Source: Prevotella fusca JCM 17724 (lineage in GTDB: Bacteria > Bacteroidota > Bacteroidia > Bacteroidales > Bacteroidaceae). From it: a stretch of DNA of 64,000 nucleotides. Of the stretch, positions 45,374 to 55,241 are shown in pieces. Position 1 is the stretch's first letter; each line of letters opens with the position of its first letter. The DNA lies in assembly GCF_001262015.1 (NCBI RefSeq), contig NZ_CP012075.1:1278501-1342500 (forward strand), given 5' to 3'. Below the pieces are notes generated by a model. That model saw nothing but the letters and a program-made list of their open reading frames with translations, ran no database searches and was not told the origin of the DNA. Position numbers and translations under genes: made by a program.

Positions 45374-46978
45374 ATGCGTATAACAAAATTACATAAGCTG
45401 TTGCGGTTCTCCTTCCTATGCCTTGTATTGGCAATGGTGGCAGGATGTGCCGAGAATGACAGTTTCGAGCAACCGCAGCTGAGCGTTTCAGAGAAGGATA
45501 TAGCGTTTTCCAACCAGATGGGTGAGAAGACCATTACCGTGAGCACGAACTGCAAGGAATGGGTTGCCACGACGCCGAAGCCGTGGGTGCACCTCACACG
45601 GAACGGAAACGAGATAGCCGTGCAGGTGGATGCCAATACGACTGGTGCGGAAAGAAGCAGTTACATCCTTGTTGACGGCGGTCTGGCTGTTGAGAAGGTA
45701 ATGGTAAAGCAGAGTGCTGCCGACATCTCGATTGATATTGCCAATGGTGAGATTATACTGCCACAGGTGGGCGGTACGACTACCGTAGACGTGAATATGG
45801 AAAGCAGCATGTATGAGCTGCTGCAGAACGAGAAGCCCGAATGGCTGCAGGTTGTGAGGAAGAAGCATGCGTTGAAGTTCATTTCCAGACCTAACTATGA
45901 CGTAACGGAGAGGACGACAAAACTCACGATAACATTTGGCGGAAAGAGCAGTGAGGTGATTGTAAGACAGCCCGGTGTGGCTACATTCATTCTGGCTTGC
46001 AATCCCGGCAATCCTTTCAGTCTGCATAAGATGATGGACTTTGAGTATCGCAGGGGCAGTCTGCTTCATGAATACGGCGGTCCGGACACTGCAAACGGAA
46101 TATACGAGGAAAGCTATTTCTTCAGGACACCGTCTCCTTTGTTCAAGGACGTTGTGTATGTTCATGATACAAAGTACTTCACACCTACCCGTATCTACAC
46201 CCGTTCGCTGGTAAAGGAAGGCGTTGATGCAGTGAAGTCGCAGGCTTTCCAGGACTTCGTGAAAGCCAATGGATATGTGAGGGATGAGAAAGACCCTAAC
46301 CACTATGTCAATGTGAAGGAGTCCATGACCATGGACGTTGACATTATGGAGAAGAACAACAGTGTCGTACTGTTCTTCTATCAGATGCACTCACAGGACC
46401 GTGATTACGAGACGTTCAAGAGTCTTGACCTTGGTCCGTTAGAACTCCTTGACAAGGCTGACAAGAAGGTCAGTGCCGTAGAGGAGTATGAGGCGAGCCA
46501 GAACAGTGAGGAGATGAAACGGCAGGTTTCCAAGAGCAGGGAGATTGAGGCGATTCTCTACAAGACCACTGACCCGACGTTGATAGCCCGTACTTACTTC
46601 TTCTATTTGCGGGGAGGAGACTCTCCTGCTCCACAGGACAAGGTGGGTAGTGTTGAACAGTATAGCCTGTTCTACAGCCAGCCAAACTTAGGTATATGGC
46701 TGTATGGCAGGGAATGGTTCGTGACCCGTGAGTTTGACAAGCTGCTTACCTCAAACAACTTTGAGTTTGTAGGCTACAGCGGTAAGCATCATGTCTATGC
46801 CCGTCGCTCTGATTATCTTACATTGGCTATCTCTGGTGGAGAGTTTGCCGACGTGAACAACGGAAAGCCTATAATGCAGATCAGTGTGCTGTACAAGCCT
46901 ACAGTCTTTGCAGGCAGTAAGCAACAGCGTATGGCAAAAATAGAAAGTATGCTCAAGAAACACAATCCAAGCAGATAA
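45374..46978 (+). CDS. BACON-domain surface lipoprotein, paralogue
   Basis: 534 residues. The lipobox is MVAGC, then AEND. The same architecture as the preceding gene: two BACON-like domains (IAFSNQMGEKTITVSTNCKE and EIILPQVGGTTTVDVNMESS) and the shared C-terminal domain (FILACNPGNPFSLHKMMDFE). The two proteins are clearly a tandem duplication that has diverged. It ends 17 bases before the subtilisin start, so it is co-transcribed with it. The 244 bases between the two lipoprotein genes show no gene. Confidence 0.8.
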   Translation: MRITKLHKLLRFSFLCLVLAMVAGCAENDSFEQPQLSVSEKDIAFSNQMGEKTITVSTNCKEWVATTPKPWVHLTRNGNEIAVQVDANTTGAERSSYILVDGGLAVEKVMVKQSAADISIDIANGEIILPQVGGTTTVDVNMESSMYELLQNEKPEWLQVVRKKHALKFISRPNYDVTERTTKLTITFGGKSSEVIVRQPGVATFILACNPGNPFSLHKMMDFEYRRGSLLHEYGGPDTANGIYEESYFFRTPSPLFKDVVYVHDTKYFTPTRIYTRSLVKEGVDAVKSQAFQDFVKANGYVRDEKDPNHYVNVKESMTMDVDIMEKNNSVVLFFYQMHSQDRDYETFKSLDLGPLELLDKADKKVSAVEEYEASQNSEEMKRQVSKSREIEAILYKTTDPTLIARTYFFYLRGGDSPAPQDKVGSVEQYSLFYSQPNLGIWLYGREWFVTREFDKLLTSNNFEFVGYSGKHHVYARRSDYLTLAISGGEFADVNNGKPIMQISVLYKPTVFAGSKQQRMAKIESMLKKHNPSR

Positions 46979-46995
46979 TATTGAAAGGAATAGTG

Positions 46996-49758
46996 ATGAG
47001 AAAATCTATTATATACTTATGTGCGTGTGCTATCTCTGGTATGATGCTTACGGCATCGTGCCAGGACAGCCTGGAAACGGAAACAGCCAATTCCAATACA
47101 CGCTCTGTTAATATTGACAAGGATATCTTTGCTGTGAAAGGCTGCATCCATGTGAAGCTGGCAGAGGGCACCAACCAGTCTATACCCAGAACCCGTAGCG
47201 GGAGTGTAGAGATGCAGAACGTACCCTCGGCAATGTCTTCTGCAATGAAATTTGCGGGTGCTTATAAGATGGAAAGGGTCTTCAAGCCTGCCGGAGTCTA
47301 TGAGGCACGGACTGTGGCCGAGGGGCTTGACCGCTGGTACACCGTCTATTTCGATGAGAGCAAGGATGTTGCGGCAGTCGTACAGCAGTTCAGCAAGACA
47401 AAGGGAGTGGAATATGCAGAGCGTGTTCTGCCCATCGTGCGCCCTGAAATAACAGCAAAGCCTTATACCGGTTCAGCTACAGGCGCAAGCATGCAGTCGG
47501 GTTCGGGCAGTTTTGATGACCCGCTTCTGGCAAAGCAGTGGCACTATTACAATGACGGTTCGGTGAATGCACGTGCAAAGAAGGGTGCTGACTGTAACGT
47601 TAAGCCTGTATGGGAGAAGTACACAACAGGTAAGAACAACGTCATTGTTGCCATTGTAGATGGCGGTGTCGATGTCACCCACGAGGACTTGGTGGACAAT
47701 CTCTACATCAATGAGAAGGAGAAGAACGGACAGCCCAATGTGGATGATGACGGCAATGGCTTCGTTGATGACATCTACGGCTATAACTTCGTTGAGGCAA
47801 AGGATGTTGTCGGGGGCAGGATAGAACCTGATGATGAAGGGCATGGTACGCACGTTGCCGGAACTGTAGGTGCACGCAACAACAACGGAAAGGGCGTTGC
47901 AGGCGTTGCAGGCGGCGACGGTACAGCAGGCAGCGGTGTGCGCCTTATGAGTTGCCAGATATTCAGAAAGAAGGAGGAACAGGGCGATGCGGCAGCAGCC
48001 ATCAAGTATGCAGCTGATAACGGAGCTGTCATCTGTCAGAATTCCTGGGGATATGCGTCAACTTCAGGTGTGACCTCGATGCCTAAGTTGCTGCAGGAAG
48101 CAATAGACTACTTCATCAAGATGGCTGGCTGCGATGCTAACGGACAACAGCGTCCAGACTCTCCGATGAAGGGTGGTGTGGTAATGTTCGCTGCGGGTAA
48201 TGAGAACAAGGAGTTCTCTGCTTATCCGGCTTGCTATGCGCCGACCGTCTCAGTCTCTGCAATGGCTTGGGATTTCACCAAGGCAAGCTACAGTAATTAT
48301 GCCAAGTGGGTTACGATCATGGCACCGGGTGGCGACCAGGACCGCTTCGGAACGGAAGCAGGTGTGTTGAGTACCGTGCCGAAGAGCAAGTCTTCCTCAG
48401 GCTATGCTTACTTCCAAGGAACATCAATGGCATGTCCGCACGTGTCGGGTATTGCTGCACTTATCGCATCCTACTTCGGAAAGCAGGGTTTCACCAATGA
48501 GGAGCTGAAGTCGCGTCTGATTACAGCATACAGACCTTACAACATCGATGAACAGAACCCTGGATATAAAGGGAAGTTAGGTAGGGGTTATATTGATGCT
48601 GAGGCTGCCTTTGAGTCTGACACGAAAATTGCGCCGGAAAAGGTTGGAATGCTGAAGCTGACGCCTGACTTCGTAGATATTAAGGCTGAATGGAGCATTG
48701 CGAAGGACGAGGATAAGACCGCAACCTTCTACAGATTGTACATCAGTCCAGGTGAACTGACTGCTGAAAGTCTCAAGAATATGACCTACAGGGAAGTAAA
48801 CGGCATGGGACACAGTTTGGGTGAGACGCTTGAATACAACTTTGATGCCCTGCAGGATAACAAGGCATACAGCATTGCTGTTGTGGCTGTAGACCGTTGG
48901 GGAAACCTTTCCGACCCTGTCATACAGAAGTGTACGACGAAGCTCAACCATGCACCAGAGGTAACCGGCTTCCCGGAAGGAGTGGTTGAGGTGAGTGAGA
49001 ACGAGCGAAAGTCATTCAGCTTCAATGTTGCCGACCCTGACGGACATAACTGGGACATAAAGGCTACTGGCGAGACCAAGGGCGTATCTTACACCTTGAA
49101 CCAGTCTAAGGTGACCGTCAACCTTGTTCCTGTGCTTGAAGCAGGCAGCTACACCTGTACGTTTATCCTCTCCGACGACCTTGGAGCAACGGCTGAGAAG
49201 AGCTTTACGTTTAAGATTGTCAAGTACATTCCGCCACAGCTGGAAAAGCCATTCGACAACTATATCATAGGTCTTGATGAGGGTGTGGTGACGATTCCAT
49301 TGGCAGGACATTACACGTATAGCGGCAAGAACCAGCTTACTTACAAGGCGGATGTGACAAACAGCAGCATTGCTACAGCTACAGTCAACAATGACAACCT
49401 GCAGCTGAAACCGCTGGCAAAGGGCATCACACGCATAAACATCTCTGCTTCAGATGGTCGCCAGACATCTTCTGACGGCTCTTTCCAAGTCCGTGTCGTC
49501 GAAAGGAAGTCAGCTCCTGTTTATGTAGTTTATCCTATTCCGGTGAAGAAGGACATCAATGCCCTGCTCAATCCCGAAGTAAAACAGGCAGAATTCGTTG
49601 TCAGCTCTACCGTGGGCGAGCGACTGATGTCAGCTGTCGTGACGCCTGACAAGAACAATGTAGCGACGCTGAACCTTTCCAAGTTGAACCCCGGAACATA
49701 CAAACTTACCGTATATACAAGTAAGGGCAATCACAGTCAGATGTTCATCAAACGATAA
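46996..49758 (+). CDS. Subtilisin-like (S8) protease with T9SS-type tail
   Basis: 920 residues from MRKSIIYLCACAIS (an ATG five codons upstream at 46981 is also in frame). The signal ends MMLTASCQDS, which could be a lipobox. A prodomain-like part precedes the S8 domain with the catalytic triad Asp in IVAIVDGGVDVTHEDL (about 220), His in GHGTHVAGTVG (about 281), Ser in GTSMACPHVSG (about 475), and the oxyanion Asn in CQNSWGY (about 347). Fibronectin- and Ig-like domains follow. The C-terminus (VVYPIPVKKDIN ... LNPGTYKLTVYTSKGNHSQM) looks like a type IX secretion sorting domain. A surface or secreted protease is likely. It lies with a PorV-like gene directly downstream. Confidence 0.88.
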   Translation: MRKSIIYLCACAISGMMLTASCQDSLETETANSNTRSVNIDKDIFAVKGCIHVKLAEGTNQSIPRTRSGSVEMQNVPSAMSSAMKFAGAYKMERVFKPAGVYEARTVAEGLDRWYTVYFDESKDVAAVVQQFSKTKGVEYAERVLPIVRPEITAKPYTGSATGASMQSGSGSFDDPLLAKQWHYYNDGSVNARAKKGADCNVKPVWEKYTTGKNNVIVAIVDGGVDVTHEDLVDNLYINEKEKNGQPNVDDDGNGFVDDIYGYNFVEAKDVVGGRIEPDDEGHGTHVAGTVGARNNNGKGVAGVAGGDGTAGSGVRLMSCQIFRKKEEQGDAAAAIKYAADNGAVICQNSWGYASTSGVTSMPKLLQEAIDYFIKMAGCDANGQQRPDSPMKGGVVMFAAGNENKEFSAYPACYAPTVSVSAMAWDFTKASYSNYAKWVTIMAPGGDQDRFGTEAGVLSTVPKSKSSSGYAYFQGTSMACPHVSGIAALIASYFGKQGFTNEELKSRLITAYRPYNIDEQNPGYKGKLGRGYIDAEAAFESDTKIAPEKVGMLKLTPDFVDIKAEWSIAKDEDKTATFYRLYISPGELTAESLKNMTYREVNGMGHSLGETLEYNFDALQDNKAYSIAVVAVDRWGNLSDPVIQKCTTKLNHAPEVTGFPEGVVEVSENERKSFSFNVADPDGHNWDIKATGETKGVSYTLNQSKVTVNLVPVLEAGSYTCTFILSDDLGATAEKSFTFKIVKYIPPQLEKPFDNYIIGLDEGVVTIPLAGHYTYSGKNQLTYKADVTNSSIATATVNNDNLQLKPLAKGITRINISASDGRQTSSDGSFQVRVVERKSAPVYVVYPIPVKKDINALLNPEVKQAEFVVSSTVGERLMSAVVTPDKNNVATLNLSKLNPGTYKLTVYTSKGNHSQMFIKR

Positions 49759-49769
49759 ATACAACAAGT

Positions 49770-50723
49770 ATGAATTCAAAACATATCATTATAATGGCTT
49801 GCGCAGCACTTCTCGGTGCTACGCAGGCTGATGCCCAGGGGCAGGACCTTTCGATATTGACAGCAAACACCGATGCCCGGACAGCTGCCATGGGCAATGC
49901 GTCGGCAGCTGCCGAGGGGATGTATCTGTACAATAATCCTGCTGCTTTCTTCGCTGTGGACAAGAAGCTCACGGCTGATGCTTCTGCTTCCATCTTTGAA
50001 AAGGGAGAAGGTGAAGAAGGGACATTCGGGGTGTACGCAACTACTGTGGGCTATAAGTTTGCCAGTCGTCATGCAGCCTTTGCCGGTTTTCGCTATGCTG
50101 GTGGATTGAAGTTGAAGGGTTATGACCTCCTTGGAAACCCAACCAAGGACTATAAGCCTTATAACTGGACCATTGACTTTGGTTATACCTATCTGATTGG
50201 TAATGGATTTGCTGCATACGCAACGGGGAGTGTCATCTTCAGCCATCTTTCAAAGAATGCCACCGGCGGTGCTTTCAGCGTGGGTGCATCCTATCAGAAC
50301 AGCAGTATGAACTTTGCCGGCAAGCCTGCCAGTCTCGTGCTGGATGCCAAGGTCGGTGCAATAGGTCCTAAGCTCGACTATGGCAACGGCAGCAAGACCT
50401 CACTGCCTACGCATTTTGCTGTGGGGGGGGCGTTGGCTGTTGATGTAGCAGACAAGCATCAGGTTGCTGCAGCTGTATCAACACGTTACATCTTCCAGCC
50501 GTCAGACTTCAAGACGTTCATGGCTGGCGGTGGACTTGAATACACCTACGATAGGATGGTGTCAGTGCGTGCAGGCTATGAATACGGCGACAACAACCTC
50601 AGTCATTTCACGATGGGTGCAGGTTTCAAGTATCACGGACTGCGTCTTAACGGAGCCTATATGCTGAAAACCGCCGATGCTGGAAGCAGCTATTGCACCA
50701 TCGGTATCGGATATGATTTCTAA
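49770..50723 (+). CDS. PorV/PorQ-like outer-membrane beta-barrel protein
   Basis: 317 residues: signal peptide ending TQADAQG, then ANTDARTAAMGNASAAAEGM and LYNNPAAFF, the typical start of the PorV/PorQ branch of the FadL-like family, and a barrel that closes with SSYCTIGIGYDF. PorV in the type IX secretion system carries cargo with C-terminal sorting domains to the attachment complex. The gene follows the T9SS-tailed subtilisin by 11 bases, so it may be a dedicated partner for this protease or for the next protein. The frame is intact. Confidence 0.8.
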   Translation: MNSKHIIIMACAALLGATQADAQGQDLSILTANTDARTAAMGNASAAAEGMYLYNNPAAFFAVDKKLTADASASIFEKGEGEEGTFGVYATTVGYKFASRHAAFAGFRYAGGLKLKGYDLLGNPTKDYKPYNWTIDFGYTYLIGNGFAAYATGSVIFSHLSKNATGGAFSVGASYQNSSMNFAGKPASLVLDAKVGAIGPKLDYGNGSKTSLPTHFAVGGALAVDVADKHQVAAAVSTRYIFQPSDFKTFMAGGGLEYTYDRMVSVRAGYEYGDNNLSHFTMGAGFKYHGLRLNGAYMLKTADAGSSYCTIGIGYDF

Positions 50724-50765
50724 AGAAGGCAAATGAACTATTTATCTCATTTAAAATATCAGATT

Positions 50766-52328
50766 ATGAAAAAAACTTTATTCTCTATTTGTGCTTTGTT
50801 ACTGAGCCTTACAGCTTCGGCACAGCTGGTGGACACACCGGAAGGAAGGCTGATAGACAATATGTACCGCACCAGTGACTCCTGGGTTAAGAAGAGCTGG
50901 ACAAGCATGGAAGCTGGTAAGTATGAAGGATTGGTTTCCAAGATTGTGGAAGGAAAGGATGGCTGCCTTTATGTTTATAATCCCCTGTCAGGACTCGACA
51001 GCAAGTCATGGCTGAAGCTGGAGAAGGTGAGCGACGGTAAGTACAAAGCCGTTCTGCCGCAGGTAATCTACAAGGATAACAACGGTGGCGATGATGATGA
51101 CGAGTCTGTAAGCTCCGAGCGTATCTTCACCTTGAACCGAATGAAGAACAAGGGCAACGACAAGTACGAGGTTGTTGCAAAGGATAAGAACTATATGGAG
51201 TTCACCTGGGACGGCACAACGCTCAAGATGCTTGGCGTCGGTTCCAAGAACGAAATCCTGGGAATGGTCTATAACAAGGATACATGGGAAAGCCGTTACG
51301 GCGACTGGGGTGTAACCATCCAGACCTTCGATAACAGTCTTGTCACGCCTCCTGCTTCTGCTGAAAAGAAACAGTACACCCTCACCACCAAGGAGGAAAC
51401 CTCTCCGCGCATCATTGAGACAGCTGTCAGCGGTGACGACATCTACCTGAAAGGTATCTTCAAAAGCAAGAAACTTGCCGATGTATGGGTGAAGCTGACA
51501 AGGCAGGGCGACAAGGCTGTGATGCTCACGAACCAGTATCTGGGCAGAACAGTAAAGACTGATTTCATGAACTATTCCAACGACATGGCTGAATATCATA
51601 CTTATGCAGCTGCTTTCGACAACGCTACAACTGTTGCCGACAAGCTCGAATTCACAATCAATGCTGCAGACGGTAAGCTGACGAGTGACAAGATGCTCAG
51701 GATTGTGATGGGTAAGAGCAGTGCAGCAAACATGCCGAAAGAAGAGCTTGAGACATTGGAGGACATTGTGCTGACTCCTTACCAGCATAAGGCAGGCAAT
51801 CCGGAGACACCGAAGCTGCACTACTGCTCGGCTGTTGAAAGCTACGACTACTCTACGACGACCATTACTCTGGCGTTCTATGTGAAGAATGTGGATGTTG
51901 ACGGCAACTATCTCAATCCGGAGAAGATGTACTATAATGTCTACATCAACGACAGCAAGGAGCCGTTCAAGTTTACAAAGTCCCAGTTCTTCTATCTGGA
52001 CAAGGATATGACTGATATTCCTTTCAACTATAAGGACAAGCGGAACGATGACATCAAGATTGCCGGTGACCAGCGCATCCTCCACTTCTATGATGCTTCC
52101 ATCAGAAAACTCTCTGTAGTGATGGTTTACGAGGAGGATGGCAAGAAGTATTCAAGCGAGCCGATGACCACACAGGTTACTACAACCGGTATCGAGAATG
52201 CTACCATCAACAAGAACACTACAGAGAAGTATTACACTGTTGATGGTCGCCAGCTCCAGCACTTGCAGAAAGGTCTGAACGTCGTGAAGTCTTCTGACGG
52301 AACGACAAGAAAGGTGCTTGTGAAGTAA
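50766..52328 (+). CDS. Secreted protein with a C-terminal sorting-like tail
   Basis: 520 residues from MKKTLFSICALLLSLTASAQ (signal peptide); the open frame begins 33 bases earlier without leader features. The body is beta-rich with no recognised domain (an acidic NNGGDDDDESV loop near residue 110). The end, TTGIENATINKNTTEKYYTV, DGRQLQHLQKGLNVV ... KVLVK, is like the Prevotella T9SS-type C-terminal domains. It is the last gene of the locus, 42 bases after the PorV-like gene; a strong terminator follows. Confidence 0.7.
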   Translation: MKKTLFSICALLLSLTASAQLVDTPEGRLIDNMYRTSDSWVKKSWTSMEAGKYEGLVSKIVEGKDGCLYVYNPLSGLDSKSWLKLEKVSDGKYKAVLPQVIYKDNNGGDDDDESVSSERIFTLNRMKNKGNDKYEVVAKDKNYMEFTWDGTTLKMLGVGSKNEILGMVYNKDTWESRYGDWGVTIQTFDNSLVTPPASAEKKQYTLTTKEETSPRIIETAVSGDDIYLKGIFKSKKLADVWVKLTRQGDKAVMLTNQYLGRTVKTDFMNYSNDMAEYHTYAAAFDNATTVADKLEFTINAADGKLTSDKMLRIVMGKSSAANMPKEELETLEDIVLTPYQHKAGNPETPKLHYCSAVESYDYSTTTITLAFYVKNVDVDGNYLNPEKMYYNVYINDSKEPFKFTKSQFFYLDKDMTDIPFNYKDKRNDDIKIAGDQRILHFYDASIRKLSVVMVYEEDGKKYSSEPMTTQVTTTGIENATINKNTTEKYYTVDGRQLQHLQKGLNVVKSSDGTTRKVLVK

Positions 52329-52411
52329 TTGCTCTTTAAACAGACAATGAAGGTGCATCAAACATAATTGTACCTTCGGAGAGTGTTGCAGATAGTAACC
52401 TGTCCGACATA

Positions 52412-52456
52412 AACAGCCATATTGAAGCATAACCTGCTGCAATATGGCTGTTTTTT
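52412..52456 (+). terminator. Terminator of the lipoprotein/protease locus
   Basis: AACAGCCATATTG (52412-52424) and CAATATGGCTGTT (52440-52452) form a perfect 13-bp stem; TTTTTT follows. It ends the five-gene locus. From 52457 to 52846 no gene or further structure was seen. Confidence 0.85.
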
Positions 52457-52846
52457 ATAGTCAGGTTTGCTGCTTTCATCGCAGCTTCTCTGGTCGTTGA
52501 ATCAACAAACTTGTAGGAAGTATTCTTCCGTACAGAATGTTTTGTTAACTTTGTCGGCGGTGTCATGGCAGATTGTTGTCTGCATGGCTTGGTAATTTGT
52601 GAGAGAATGAAACCCTGCTGCTTGGTGCGGATTTCTCACAGAAGAACACAGAAGAACAGACTGGACGGAACAAAAAGCACAAAGACCTAAAGGTCGAAGA
52701 ATTCACAGAAGCTAACTCCCGTCAGCAGGCATGCAGGCGGTGTGCCCTGTGCCTTACCGCTGGAAAACATCTTGATACAGTCCCCTGTCTTGACTTCTCA
52801 CCTACCTATGTGTTGTGGACTGTGCTGCACACGGTAGTAATCCTTT

Positions 52847-53656
52847 CTATGCTTTGGCTTTCTTTCCGTAGTTTCTCTTCCACCACATATAATAACCGCT
52901 GATGGGGAGGAAGCCGCCGATGAGTACGGCAATTGCGTGGAGGATCATCGAGAACCAGCCACCCCATTTGCCCGTGTGGAGCTTCTTGAAAAGTTTTTTG
53001 CCGCCAGACTTCTTGTCCTGCCCGTCTTTCTTCATGTCCTGCGATGCACCATCCTGCTTCTGTGCCTGTTCCTTCATCTGTTCCGCATTTCCGCCAGCAA
53101 AGGCATCTTCCTTTGTTGCAGTCTGTTTGGCATCGTCTTTTTTCATCTCCATCTTCATCTCCTTCTGCTCGGTTTCCTGTCCGAAGAGTCTCGACATGCC
53201 CTGTTTGTACCATTTGAATGAGAATACAGGACCGGTGAGAGCGGTGATGAACAGGAATACGAAGGCATAGATGCCCAGTGATACGTGTGTGTCATAGACA
53301 AAGCGGCGGAAGCCCTTGTCGGTGCTGACAGTCAGGCGGTTCTTCAGCATCTTCTTGCTCTTTGGCCACCATGCAACAACGCCCGTGAGCAGCACAATCG
53401 TCATGCACATAGTCGTGACAGCCGTGATGATACGTCCGACGGAGAGCCCTCCACGTGGATTTTCGGGTATCATAAAGAGCCAGCGGTGCAGCTGTTTGAC
53501 AGCTACGAGGAACGGAACCTGCTTAGGGTCAGCATCAAAAGCCGATGCGATTTCGCCCCCTATGAGCAGTACCAGTCCGCTGAAACATAATATAGCCATA
53601 AACACTCCAAGTGGTAATGCTAACCATCTGTGGATTTTCAAACAAATTTTTCTCAT
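52847..53656 (-). CDS. PepSY-associated membrane protein
   Basis: 269 residues. Four membrane segments are visible (LPLGVFMAILCFSGLVLLIG; IITAVTTMCMTIVLLTGVVA; LGIYAFVFLFITALTGPVF; WFSMILHAIAVLIGGFLPI), with conserved His in KIHRWLALP, KQLHRWLF and YDTHVSLG. This is the PepSY_TM layout of proteins linked to iron-siderophore reduction and cytochrome-like electron transfer. Between helices three and four lies a 60-residue Lys/Asp/Glu/Gln/Met-rich insertion (MKMEMKKDDAKQ...), of unknown use. It is a single gene; no iron-uptake gene is next to it. Its 540-base upstream region shows no clear promoter. Confidence 0.78.
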   Translation of the reverse strand: MRKICLKIHRWLALPLGVFMAILCFSGLVLLIGGEIASAFDADPKQVPFLVAVKQLHRWLFMIPENPRGGLSVGRIITAVTTMCMTIVLLTGVVAWWPKSKKMLKNRLTVSTDKGFRRFVYDTHVSLGIYAFVFLFITALTGPVFSFKWYKQGMSRLFGQETEQKEMKMEMKKDDAKQTATKEDAFAGGNAEQMKEQAQKQDGASQDMKKDGQDKKSGGKKLFKKLHTGKWGGWFSMILHAIAVLIGGFLPISGYYMWWKRNYGKKAKA

Positions 53657-54207
53657 ATTCTAATTTTCTGTTATTTTGTTACTTGTTTCTTCTTCAGTTC
53701 TGTCTTCTTTCACAAGCCCTGTTTCCCGCTTCCCACATGAAGCTGGCGGGACTTGATTATATAAGATGGTTTAAATCCCTGAAAGTTTGTTTTAGAGCCT
53801 GAAAATTAATATTTATTCACATATCCAGCTCCTTCTTGTCCAGTCATTGACTTGCGAAAGTTATGCTTGGAGCGGGATTTGGCTGTAAGAAAAGAAGAAA
53901 GGATGTTGTGAAGTGTGGGATAAACCCAAATCGGTTCGTTAAAGCTAAACATATTTTGTTTGTCTGTGAAACGCAGATATAGCGGACTACATCAAGTTAA
54001 ATCAAGGTAGGCAAATGTCGAAAAAAGATAAGGCACACGGCGTAACGGGGTAAGCGGAGGTGAAAGATGATAATACAGAGGCACCGTAGGGACAAAGAGG
54101 CAAGAAGCTGTTGCCCCCCCATGTCGTCAATATATTCTTTTGCTCCATCACCTATGGTGTCCCTGTGTTTAATCTGGTTTCCGTGTAACTCTGCTTTTCG
54201 TATTGCT
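53657..54207. other. Intergenic region
   Basis: About 550 bases between the PepSY gene and the SDR gene end. No supportable coding region. A phrase CCCAAATCGGTTCGTTAAAG (53925-53943) resembles the end of the repeat element near 55,960, so a scrap of that family may lie here. The plus-strand frame at 54067-54372 overlaps the SDR gene and is a shadow. Confidence 0.5.
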
Positions 54208-54933
54208 TTAGCACAGCTTCATCCGTCTCCATATCCAGTTGGGAATGAGCCTCCAGAAGAAGGTGAGGATGCGCCAGCGAGTGTCGATGACGCAGATGTG
54301 GCGGCGGCTGTTGATTGCTTTCACAATGCTGTGCGCCACATTCTCCGTGGTCATCAGCATAGGGAGATGTGATGTGCCAGCGAGTAGGGGAGTGTCGACA
54401 AATCCCGGTCGGATGTCCGTGAAGTGGATGTCGTGATGCTTGCAGGCAGCCAACTGCTCCAAAGCCTGCAGATAGGTGTTCTGCATTGCCTTTGTTGCAC
54501 TGTAGGCAGGAGCAGGTCCGAGTCCCTTCGTTCCGGCTATGGACGTGATGCAGGCGATGTGCCCTCCGCCATGAGCTGCGAAATAACGATAGGCACAACC
54601 CACCATTCTCGTGAAGCCGGCAGCATTGGTTTCCATCGTCTTGAGTTCTGTTTCAGCCTCCAGCGTGGGGTTCTTCCATCCGATCCCAGCTGCATGGAAG
54701 TAGAGGTCGAGCCCACCCATGCGCTCGATAAGCTGCAAGAGGGAAGCCTCTGCGCCATCGTCAGTTACATCAATCCGTGCCGTGTAGACACGCTCTGGCG
54801 CACAGTCCTGCAGGTCGGCGAGCTTCTCCATGCGGCGTGCTGCCACACCGACTGTCCATCCCTGCGTGATGAGCAGTCGTGCCACCTCATGCCCGATGCC
54901 GCTGCTGGCACCTATGATGATTGCTCTTTTCAT
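54208..54933 (-). CDS. Short-chain dehydrogenase/reductase (SDR)
   Basis: 241 residues. The NAD(P)-binding Gly motif IIGASSGIGHEVARL occupies residues 6-20; the Arg residues in GVAARRMEKL favour NADP. The NAG-like HAAGIG, the Ser in ITSIAGTKG and the YSATK active site near residue 148 are all present. Substrate unknown. The C-terminal end (WRLIPNWIWRRMKLC) is basic-aromatic and may touch membrane. It overlaps the upstream 82-residue gene by 4 bases, so both form an operon under the promoter at 55242-55272. Confidence 0.88.
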   Translation of the reverse strand: MKRAIIIGASSGIGHEVARLLITQGWTVGVAARRMEKLADLQDCAPERVYTARIDVTDDGAEASLLQLIERMGGLDLYFHAAGIGWKNPTLEAETELKTMETNAAGFTRMVGCAYRYFAAHGGGHIACITSIAGTKGLGPAPAYSATKAMQNTYLQALEQLAACKHHDIHFTDIRPGFVDTPLLAGTSHLPMLMTTENVAHSIVKAINSRRHICVIDTRWRILTFFWRLIPNWIWRRMKLC

Positions 54934-55178
54934 TTCAGTAACTCCTTAGGTACAAGTTCGTTGAGGCTGTCTTCTCGGATGATCTTCGGTGCTGCCTTGC
55001 CAGGGAGCACCAGTATTTTCTTGCCATTGCGATAGATGTGCAGCTGGCGTGAGCGGATTACTGCCGTTATTTCCTCATCTGCCTGCATCGCCTGCCATAC
55101 GGGATGGTAAATACCATCCTCCTCAAACAGCTTCTTCTGCAGGTGCGAACACATGTTGGTTGTATCAATTTCTATCAT
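54930..55178 (-). CDS. Small hypothetical protein, operon partner of the SDR
   Basis: 82 residues (MIEIDTTNMCSHLQKKLFEE ... LHIYRNGKKILVLPGKAAPK). No known domain. It is the first gene of a two-gene leftward operon with a 4-base overlap to the SDR gene and has a consensus promoter 70 bases upstream. A role linked to the SDR is likely but unknown. Confidence 0.65.
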   Translation of the reverse strand: MIEIDTTNMCSHLQKKLFEEDGIYHPVWQAMQADEEITAVIRSRQLHIYRNGKKILVLPGKAAPKIIREDSLNELVPKELLK

Positions 55179-55241
55179 AACCTATTCCGGGGTTTAATGT
55201 TGGTGCGTCGGCAACACACCGTTTTTCATTCTTATTTTCTG

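Noticed and set aside
54067..55035. Plus-strand frames opposite the SDR gene
   Set aside because: Antisense shadows of a clear SDR coding frame with intact motifs.
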